Origin: Planctomycetota bacterium
GTDB taxonomy: Bacteria > Planctomycetota > PUPC01 > JACPCR01
Reading direction: 5' to 3'
NCBI GenBank assembly: GCA_030740295.1
Contig: JASLXP010000876.1
Span: 1-11,153, forward strand
DNA length: 11,153 nucleotides
This document shows, in pieces, positions 1 through 6,242 of this stretch. The notes below the pieces were generated by a model. The model was not told the origin of the DNA. It saw only the letters and a program-made list of their open reading frames with translations, and searched no databases. The stretch's first letter is position 1. Every line of letters starts with the position of its first letter. Position numbers and translations under genes: made by a program.

Positions 1-2100
1 GGCCTGGCCGAGCACTTTTGAATTGCCCAGCACCTGCGCATTCGGACCGACGTAAGCGGTGGCATCGACGGTCGCACCCGCCGCCACATAACCGCCCCCA
101 TTGCTGTGAGCAGCGCCTCCGTCATCCGGCCTTGGACGGATCAGAGTATCGAGGGGTTCGCAGCCTTCGAGCTTCACCCGGTAGGGGAAGCGTTCCTGCT
201 CAAAGGATCGGAAGTCGCCGGTCATGTTGATCTTCATGACCTTGGTGGGCGTGGCCACCACCACGAGGTAGACCTTGTCACCATCCCGGACCTCGAGAGT
301 TGCGGTCTGGTTGTTGCCAACGATGTCGCTGCTTCGGTAGTCGCCCTTTCCATCGACGGCCACCAGGCTGGTCCGCCAATCAGAGCCGCGCTCGGGGTTT
401 ACGTAACCGGAAAAAGTGAACGCCACACGCCCCGCGGTTGCTTTGAGGGGGCAGATGTTCCAGCCGAACTGTTGCGGGGTCATCTCTTTCGGCGGCCGAT
501 GCCACTCCGGGTCATACGGGATGGATTGGAGCAGTGTGCGGGCGTAACGCTGGGACTCGATGCCGGGCCTATTGAAGTTGTCCCGGTAGAGGTCCTTGCT
601 TTTGCCCCCGAAGATTTCGTAGTCCCAGGTGATGTTGCGCTGGGCCATCCTGTTCCACTCGTCGCTCAGGGAGGTCGCCGGGTCCGGATCGCAGCGGGGG
701 AAGACCTGCCAGGGCGACTCGCTTTGGGCCTCATACCACAGCTTGGAGATGAACATCGGACCATACTCAGGCGTCTGTGCCAGATGCTCGAACATCAGGC
801 GCGCATGGTAGTAGCATCGTCCATTTGCGTGAAAGAACATCGACACATTGCTGCAGAGCCCAGAGGGTATGGTCTGATAGACCCCGGCGTAGGTCTGTGG
901 AAAGTTGGCATGGGCTTCCCAGTAGTTGCCCTGGATGCCGCCGCCGGTCATGCCTTGAAGTCCGTGAACCAACTCATGGGGATTGATGTGCCCCGCGCCC
1001 TGACAGGCCCAGCCGAATCCAAGCTTGCCGCTCCATCCCATCCAACTGCCGGTGGATGGCTGAATCGGAGTCTTGTATTTGATCCCGTCCCCGCGAAACT
1101 TTGCATGGCGGCTGACCACCGACAGCCGCAGCGCCAGCCGCTCCCCGTAGAAGTGCTGGAGCTTCTCGGCCAGCTCAAACGTTTTGGGCATCCGTTCATC
1201 AAAGCCTTTGCGCTGCTTCTCAGACCATTCCGCCATCTTGGCCTTGTCGATTGCCGTCACAAAGTTCTTCGATTCCCGAATGAACCACTTCTCAGGCTCT
1301 TCTCGCCAGCCCCAGTTGTAACGCCTGGTACCCAGCATGACTCCACCTTTGAAGTTGTACGCAATCTGCTCAGAGCTCATGGCTTTGTTGTGAAGACGCA
1401 GAACCGCAAGCTGACCTTGGAACGATGGTCTTGCTGCCGACCCTCCGCCCAACACCATCCGATGCCCCTTCCTGATCACCAGCTCACGCTTCCCTTCGCG
1501 GATTACTCGGCCATTCAAATGCCAGGTCTCACCGTCAACTGAGCAGTTGACCACGAGGTGTCCCCACTTGTCCGATCCTTTCAGTTCCTTGGGACAGTAA
1601 AGAGGCGCCGAGCTCTGTTTCCCGTCGGCGGATTGCCAGCCGAGAATCACTTCCTCTGCAACTGGGTCCGAGTCACGCAGCCAGAGTTCCAGAGCCAGGT
1701 CCTCTGTTCCCATGGCCTCAGGCTCTATGGCAAAGTCGGCTTTCATGATGTCGTTACCATCAAAGGCAACGGCAGGTATGTCCTTGGCATTCACCCAGTG
1801 CGGGTATTTTTCTGCCCGCTCTGTGTGAGGGACATGCAGGCCGAAGTCACCGAACTGGCCGCCGCAGGGCGCTTTTGGCCCGCCGCCGGAATATCCGCAG
1901 TTGTACCAGTTGAGTGCAGTATCCTTCTCAAAGGTACGCGAGACCATGAATTCCGCGTGCAGATCGATATCCAGGCGGCCGGCAACAGCCAGATCTCCGA
2001 TGGCCTTGCCGGAAACGAGTGATTTGGTTTTTTCCTCTGCTCGCAGTGAGCAAACTGAACTGAGAACGATGCATCCGATCGCGGCTACTGATTTTCTCAT
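1..2100 (-). CDS. Secreted LamG + DUF6055-like (Svx/AvrXca-type) putative metalloprotease, 3' end outside window
   Basis: The frame is open for 700 codons from the ATG at 2100-2098 to base 1, so the C-terminus is missing. An AGAGGA ribosome-binding site lies just upstream of the start. Residues 1-21 look like a signal peptide cleaved after LRA. Residues about 40-255 resemble a LamG/concanavalin-like domain, ending in the typical 'SSEQIAYNF' segment. Residues about 310-530 carry HELVH (H375, E376, H379), an HExxH zinc site, with E395 in 'NYWEAHANF' as a possible third ligand; this suits the DUF6055/Svx-AvrXca proteins, assigned from memory. A beta-rich segment follows (about 555-650), and residues 668-700 begin hexapeptide repeats ('ATAYVGPNAQVLGNSKV') typical of a left-handed beta-helix. 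It is probably an exported or surface protein; peptidase activity is inferred from the motif only. It is divergent from the plus-strand cluster, so is probably transcribed separately. Confidence 0.82.
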   Translation of the reverse strand, partial: MRKSVAAIGCIVLSSVCSLRAEEKTKSLVSGKAIGDLAVAGRLDIDLHAEFMVSRTFEKDTALNWYNCGYSGGGPKAPCGGQFGDFGLHVPHTERAEKYPHWVNAKDIPAVAFDGNDIMKADFAIEPEAMGTEDLALELWLRDSDPVAEEVILGWQSADGKQSSAPLYCPKELKGSDKWGHLVVNCSVDGETWHLNGRVIREGKRELVIRKGHRMVLGGGSAARPSFQGQLAVLRLHNKAMSSEQIAYNFKGGVMLGTRRYNWGWREEPEKWFIRESKNFVTAIDKAKMAEWSEKQRKGFDERMPKTFELAEKLQHFYGERLALRLSVVSRHAKFRGDGIKYKTPIQPSTGSWMGWSGKLGFGWACQGAGHINPHELVHGLQGMTGGGIQGNYWEAHANFPQTYAGVYQTIPSGLCSNVSMFFHANGRCYYHARLMFEHLAQTPEYGPMFISKLWYEAQSESPWQVFPRCDPDPATSLSDEWNRMAQRNITWDYEIFGGKSKDLYRDNFNRPGIESQRYARTLLQSIPYDPEWHRPPKEMTPQQFGWNICPLKATAGRVAFTFSGYVNPERGSDWRTSLVAVDGKGDYRSSDIVGNNQTATLEVRDGDKVYLVVVATPTKVMKINMTGDFRSFEQERFPYRVKLEGCEPLDTLIRPRPDDGGAAHSNGGGYVAAGATVDATAYVGPNAQVLGNSKVLGQA

Positions 2101-2373
2101 TCCATTCCTCTAAAAATTTCAGTGTCAGGAACTCCCTTCGGATTCCGCATCCGGGTATCCGGCGAGTCTGGTGTCGTGCAGTTTAGATGAGATGAAAGGT
2201 GAAGTCTCACCAATGCAGAGCAGGACATTGAATGAGGTGGCGGTACAGGATTGTGAGGGCGTGCACGTGAATGGCTGCGAACTCGCTCAACAGGGAGAGA
2301 CGATGCTTGACCACTTCATCGGACAGAAAGCGCCGGCCAGTCAGCCAGTCTCCCAGCTCCTTCAATACTCTCA
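2101..2373. other. Spacer between divergent genes, no convincing gene
   Basis: This stretch must hold the promoter of the minus-strand LamG/DUF6055-like gene, whose ribosome-binding site is at its left edge. I see no clear -10/-35 pair. A minus-strand frame ending at 2207 and entering the repeat ('ELGDWLTGRRFLSDEVVKHR' and onward) is open for 76 codons but has no recognisable family, and its start lies inside the repeat; it could be a gene remnant. A short inverted repeat (GGTGA-AGTC-TCACC, 2198-2211) is too weak to call a terminator. Confidence 0.4.
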
Positions 2374-2493
2374 CGATCGGCCGACCCGCCCATGTGGTGC
2401 AAGGATGCGCTGCGCGGCGGAACATCTCTTGACACAACGCTTCCGAACAACTTCATCTGCAATGAACGCGCGAGGGGGGCCTCAGCAGTCGGT

Positions 2494-2510
2494 GCCGGCT
2501 GGGAGCCGGC
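2494..2510. repeat. GCCGGC inverted repeat in the leader, copy A
   Basis: GCCGGC, a five-base TGGGA spacer, then GCCGGC again form a perfect 6-bp stem. An overlapping CTGGG...CCCAG pairing (from 2499 to about 2518) could compete with it. The element is identical in copy B at 10793-10809. It resembles a REP-type palindromic intergenic element, or could be an RNA hairpin in the leader; there is no T-run, so it is not a canonical terminator. Confidence 0.6.
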
Positions 2511-2740
2511 GCGCCCAGGATTGGGTCGTCGCTATCGGGCGAGAGGAGGTCATGGTGCCTGTGGCGGTCCTTTCTGATCCGGATCGAGCAAGCAGGGGAG
2601 CCGGTAAGTGCCCGGAGCGAAGCGGAGTGTCGTGAGGTCCTTGGTGGGCTTGCAGGAGTGATCCGTTGCCTCCCGTGCGCAAAACTGTCGGCCCTGAATT
2701 GCCCCCAATCTGATTTCTGACCGGGTAAGATTTAGCGCGG

Positions 2741-2769
2741 CCGTACATATAGTAGGTAGGAGCACAAAC
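2741..2769 (+). promoter_or_regulatory. Conserved leader end with ribosome-binding site of the sigma-factor start
   Basis: TACATATAG (2744-2752) followed by TAGGAG (2757-2762), seven bases before the ATG at 2770, is almost unchanged in copy B (TACATATAG from 11030, TAGGAG at 11045-11050, ATG at 11058), whereas bases just upstream differ. The Shine-Dalgarno is clear and supports this start. TACATA could be a -10 element, but no conserved -35 is visible, so the promoter part is tentative. Confidence 0.55.
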
Positions 2770-3609
2770 ATGGAGCGACAACCAGAGCACAACACCGAGG
2801 ACTTGGGAGCGGTTGCGCCTGCCACGTCAGGTGGAGAGGGTCATGCGGAGTTCATAGGGCTCTTCGCACAGCATCATTCTCAGATTCTTGCCTATATCTA
2901 CAGGCTCGTCCACGACCGGCATGATGCCGACGATCTGTTTCAGCGGGCCAGCATGGTCTTGTGGTCCAAGTTTGATTCGTTCGAGCCGGCATCGAACTTT
3001 CTGGCATGGGCAAAGCGGATCGCGTATTTGCAGGTCTGTAACTTCTTGAGGACTTCGGGGCGGGACCGATTGCGTTTCAGTGACGAGGTGCTCGCCAGGC
3101 TGGCCGCCGAACCGACGGTGCCAAATGAAGAGAGTCAACGCAGGTTGGATGCCCTCGCAAGGTGCATGAAGGAACTGGGGCGAGGTGATCGGGTCACTCT
3201 TCTGAGTGTCGCCCCCAAGCCGGATGGGACCTTGCCGGATTCCCAGGTGAACGTGTTGAACAGGTTAGGCAATTGGATGCGCGTGAACGACGACGCGTTG
3301 CGCGGTGCGGATTTCCGGATCCCCTGTGAAGCAGGCACCCTTCGGTTCACTCGGAAGGGGCCCTGGCTGTACGCGATCGACCTGAAGGAGCCAACCGCGC
3401 CCACGATCATTCCTGGCGTGACTCCTGTGCAGGGTTCCAACATCCGAATGCTCGGCAGTGACAAGGATCTGGCCTGGCGCCAGGTCGACGGCAATGTGGT
3501 GATCGAGGAGTTTCCGGACCCATTGCCGTGCGACCATGCCTGGGTCTTCAGAATTCGAGTCAACGACACTACGGAAGAAATCCGGCGGCACATCCCGGTG
3601 ACGGAGTAA
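2770..3609 (+). CDS. Chimeric ORF: ECF sigma region 2 fused to GH29 alpha-L-fucosidase C-terminus
   Basis: The 279-residue frame has two unrelated parts. Residues about 26-140 match an ECF sigma factor of the planctomycete/verrucomicrobial type: 'HDADDLFQRASMVLWSKFD' and 'FLAWAKRIAYLQVCNF' are region 2, and 'LDALARCMKELGRGDR' is the expected start of region 4. The region-4 helix-turn-helix then never appears. From about residue 141 the sequence continues as the end of a GH29 alpha-L-fucosidase: 'VTLLSVAPKPDGTLPDSQV' and 'GNWMRVNDDALRGADF' close the catalytic domain, and 'GSNIRMLGSDKDLAWRQ' with 'PCDHAWVFRIRV' is the C-terminal beta-sandwich. The fucosidase catalytic barrel is absent, so no hydrolase activity is expected; without region 4 the sigma part should not recognise a -35. 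The join (near 3185-3200) is in frame with no stop. It is most likely the product of a deletion or recombination, possibly a relic, or an assembly join. Confidence 0.8.
   Translation: MERQPEHNTEDLGAVAPATSGGEGHAEFIGLFAQHHSQILAYIYRLVHDRHDADDLFQRASMVLWSKFDSFEPASNFLAWAKRIAYLQVCNFLRTSGRDRLRFSDEVLARLAAEPTVPNEESQRRLDALARCMKELGRGDRVTLLSVAPKPDGTLPDSQVNVLNRLGNWMRVNDDALRGADFRIPCEAGTLRFTRKGPWLYAIDLKEPTAPTIIPGVTPVQGSNIRMLGSDKDLAWRQVDGNVVIEEFPDPLPCDHAWVFRIRVNDTTEEIRRHIPVTE
3190..3609 (+). pseudogene. GH29 alpha-L-fucosidase remnant (C-terminal ~140 residues only)
   Basis: This is the second half of the chimeric frame. GH29 enzymes are usually about 450-550 residues, with the nucleophile Asp in the N-terminal barrel; only the last barrel segment ('APKPDGTLP', equivalent to the common LLNxxPxxDGxIP) and the beta-sandwich remain. 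The intact reading frame suggests recent truncation. Its presence next to a sulfatase hints that the locus, or a relative of it, acted on a fucose-containing glycan. Assignment is from remembered GH29 C-terminal motifs. Confidence 0.72.
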
Positions 3610-3664
3610 CTGTAACCGGTCATCCACCGTCAATCAGCAAAAAGCAAAACCAAGCAACCAGATC

Positions 3665-6091
3665 ATGAAAGTACTGAAACACTGCACGATACTCTGGGCC
3701 ATTGCGAGCGCGATGCTGTGTACACAGATCGCTTCCAGCGCCGATCAGAATCTTGGACGAGCAGCTTCGACTGAGTTCAACGATGATGAGCCCCTGACAT
3801 GGGACAAGTTCGCGTCACGCTTCCAGTTCGGATTGCATCATACGATGCGATATGAGAGCGGTAACAGACCCCAGAACCCAACTATCTACTATGACGGGCC
3901 TGACAGCCCCTTCGTGACGTATGTGAGGGAGATGAGAACGTATGGTTTCTCGGGCATTCTTCTTCAGATCCGCCTGTGGGACGAACGCAACCGTGTCCGG
4001 CGCGACCCCGATGGCAAGTGGCGGATCCCCGAATGGGTTATGGAGCGCATTCAGGGGGCGGTGAGTGTGGCAACCGATTGCGGGTACTACCTCGTGATTG
4101 AGGTGAACACCACTCCCTACGAAGCCATGAGAGATGGAAAATCAAAGGCGCCACACAGCGAGCGATTGACTGACAACTACGTACAACGCGACTACGACGC
4201 CTGGGAACAGGTCGTGAAGGCATTCAGAACCTACCCCAATGTAGCCTTCCGGGTAAGCAATGAGTTCCATGGATACAAGTACGAGCAAACACTCGCCCCA
4301 AACCACCCTGACTACCTGACAAAGGAACAGGCTAAGGAGAAGTTCATCAAATTCATAACCGAGAAAGGGAGAATAGCCAGGACCATCAAGCCCGACGCAT
4401 GGGTCTTTTACCGGAATCAAGGACAGCTTATCGGCTGGCTCTACACGTTGCCGTATCCGCTGGGCATTGACCGGCCACCCACCACCAATCCGTGTTACTA
4501 CGGTATCAGCCACAACTTCAATACCGGCGACTACTATTGGGGATATTGGGGCCTGAACCATCCCCATTGGACTCACGAGCGGCTGAAGTACCTGAGGATC
4601 AACAGAAAGCAGCCGCCTCACCGTGAAAGCACGGGCCTGCTGACAGAGTTCAGGAAAACCAACAACATGGGAGCGCTGGCCAACAGGTTTGGCAGCGAAT
4701 ATCACTACAAACCCCGCAAGTACGGTGATCGGAACATGACCGATTTCCAGATGATGGCCCAGTCGGAATTCCTTCTGGACTACTTCAACAGAAATAAATG
4801 CACCTTCAGCTACGCGGACGGAAACACATCCGGAGGAATGAAGGCCAACGGGATCTTTAACACGGTGCGCCAGCAGGCACATGTGTACAACTCACCCTTT
4901 ATCGACAAGTTCCTGCATCTGATCCTTGAGAAGTCATACTCGCGGCAACTGAAACTGCGCGCCACGAAAGGCGGGACCATCAGTCACGAACTTGGCGCCC
5001 AGCATCGCGGGATGCACATGGTTCGGATTGGCGATCGGATCGTGCTGAAAGCTCTTCCCAGCCGTGGCTATACCTTTACCGGCTGGCGTGGCTCTGTGAA
5101 CAGCCCGAGGAACCCCCTGACGGTCACAGTACCCGATGCGCACGGCACAATCTGGGCGACCTTCACCCCACAGGGCGGTAATCCTCCGGCTCCTGAGCTG
5201 TACGAGCTCAAACGCCACTGGGACGTTTACGAAGTCATCGAACACGGGTACGTGGACGCCGCGAAGCCGGATACCAACTTCGGCGATGAGGTGGACCCCA
5301 TCTTCAGGCCAGTCAACCCCAACGACCCCACTGATGCCGCCGCCGCGAAGTACGCATTTCTGAAGTTCAATATCGACAGAATCCCTGCCGACAGGAGCAG
5401 CATTGCCTATGCCACCATCAAGTTCCACAACGTCAGTACTGGAAGCTCCAAGCCCATCCTGCATACGCATTCCACAGACACGTCATGGAAGAGAGAAACC
5501 TTGACGTGGAACAACATGCCGAAGCGAGGCACATCCCCCATCTCAGCGGACGACTACTCGTATCGGCTACAAGCACGAACGCATCTTGAGGTCACCGACT
5601 ACTTCAGGAGCCATGACGCCGGCATCCATTCCTTCTGTATCAGTGGAACGGAGAGATTCTCCCGGAAGTTCGACATCCGGATAACCTCGTCCAACATTCC
5701 TGACAGCATCAAGACCGTGGACAAGCCCTTGCTGTACGTCGTCTGGGACGAAAAGATGCCGATCATCCCCTGGGGCAAGCCGGCGCCGCCGGCAGCGCAA
5801 GCCGTTCTTCACGCGCCGCTCAGAGGCGCGACCGTGCCCGCAACTCAATCCGTCAACCTGAAGTGGGGTAATGGCGGCAATGCCGAGAGTTTCAGGGTCC
5901 ATTTCGGCACCTCACCGAATGTCGGTCTTGTGCACGAACAGGATGACGCCTTGTACGACGATTTCGATCTTGTCTACAATCCGGGACAACTCGCGCGAAA
6001 CAAGGCTTACTACTGGAGAATCGATTCTGTCACTCGTGATGGCAGGATTACCATGGGAGCCCTCTGGTCGTTCCGTACCGGTGATCGCTGA
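3665..6091 (+). CDS. Secreted multidomain putative glycoside hydrolase (clan GH-A-like) with InlB-like, DNRLRE/CBM96-like and Fn3-like modules
   Basis: The 808-residue product starts with a signal peptide (about 1-25, ending ASSA). Residues ~43-425 look like a TIM-barrel hydrolase: alternating 'YGFSGILLQIRLWD', 'GYYLVIEVN' and 'NVAFRVSNEFHG' segments. N199-E200 fits the Asn-Glu acid/base at the end of strand 4 in clan GH-A, and E345 ('GSEYHY') is a candidate nucleophile; both are kept in the paralogue downstream. Residues ~428-502 ('GYTFTGWRGSV...GTIWATF') resemble a divergent InlB B-repeat. Residues ~518-696 ('KYAFLKFNID', 'TSWKRETLTWNNMP') resemble DNRLRE/CBM96, likely carbohydrate-binding. 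Residues ~715-806 ('LKWGNGG', 'AYYWRIDSV', 'WSFRTGD') are fibronectin-like. Family and substrate are unknown. No strong Shine-Dalgarno precedes the ATG, only an A-rich leader. It begins 55 bases after the chimeric frame and is probably co-transcribed with what follows. Confidence 0.87.
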   Translation: MKVLKHCTILWAIASAMLCTQIASSADQNLGRAASTEFNDDEPLTWDKFASRFQFGLHHTMRYESGNRPQNPTIYYDGPDSPFVTYVREMRTYGFSGILLQIRLWDERNRVRRDPDGKWRIPEWVMERIQGAVSVATDCGYYLVIEVNTTPYEAMRDGKSKAPHSERLTDNYVQRDYDAWEQVVKAFRTYPNVAFRVSNEFHGYKYEQTLAPNHPDYLTKEQAKEKFIKFITEKGRIARTIKPDAWVFYRNQGQLIGWLYTLPYPLGIDRPPTTNPCYYGISHNFNTGDYYWGYWGLNHPHWTHERLKYLRINRKQPPHRESTGLLTEFRKTNNMGALANRFGSEYHYKPRKYGDRNMTDFQMMAQSEFLLDYFNRNKCTFSYADGNTSGGMKANGIFNTVRQQAHVYNSPFIDKFLHLILEKSYSRQLKLRATKGGTISHELGAQHRGMHMVRIGDRIVLKALPSRGYTFTGWRGSVNSPRNPLTVTVPDAHGTIWATFTPQGGNPPAPELYELKRHWDVYEVIEHGYVDAAKPDTNFGDEVDPIFRPVNPNDPTDAAAAKYAFLKFNIDRIPADRSSIAYATIKFHNVSTGSSKPILHTHSTDTSWKRETLTWNNMPKRGTSPISADDYSYRLQARTHLEVTDYFRSHDAGIHSFCISGTERFSRKFDIRITSSNIPDSIKTVDKPLLYVVWDEKMPIIPWGKPAPPAAQAVLHAPLRGATVPATQSVNLKWGNGGNAESFRVHFGTSPNVGLVHEQDDALYDDFDLVYNPGQLARNKAYYWRIDSVTRDGRITMGALWSFRTGDR

Positions 6092-6242
6092 ATACTCGCC
6101 GTCCGAAGGCATAGGCGACGGGCGGGCAAACACGTCGTAAGAGCATCCGGCTTCCCCCGCAACGCGAAATCAATCAAGACAACCCGTGACAAGAGACATG
6201 CAACTACTGAAACCAATCGATGAAGAGGGAAATAAGTGCTGT

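Larger units (their letters stand above)
2374..2836 (+). repeat. Long direct repeat, copy A: ECF sigma leader plus first codons
   Basis: From CGATCGGCCGAC at 2374 to GGTGGAG at 2836 this region matches 10681-11124 in the same orientation with scattered substitutions and a few small indels (for example about nine extra bases near 2478-2492). The match covers about 400 bp of leader, the ribosome-binding site and the first ~22 codons of the sigma-factor frame. Indels shift and restore the possible frames, so the leader is probably not coding. A perfect GCCGGC-TGGGA-GCCGGC inverted repeat lies inside it. The left junction is abrupt: the sequences before CGATCGG differ entirely. Confidence 0.9.

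Noticed and set aside
106..1542. 478-codon open frame on the plus strand
   Set aside because: It lies opposite the 700-codon minus-strand gene, which has a signal peptide, a ribosome-binding site and recognisable domains; the plus frame has no family features and looks like a high-GC shadow.
2171..2635. Open frames within the leader, including the matching ones at 10652-10936 and 10760-11113
   Set aside because: Copies A and B differ by indels that change frame in the middle of these ORFs, which argues against protein coding.
4142..4882. 246-codon open frame on the minus strand
   Set aside because: Fully inside the first hydrolase gene, whose protein is conserved in the paralogue; the antisense frame shows no domain.
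6092..6125. Possible terminator hairpin (CCGTC...GACGG) between the two hydrolases
   Set aside because: Only five pairs with a 13-base loop and no following T-run.
6186..6242. GTG start 19 codons upstream for the second hydrolase
   Set aside because: It would put a charged extension before the signal peptide; the ATG at 6243 gives a normal export signal.
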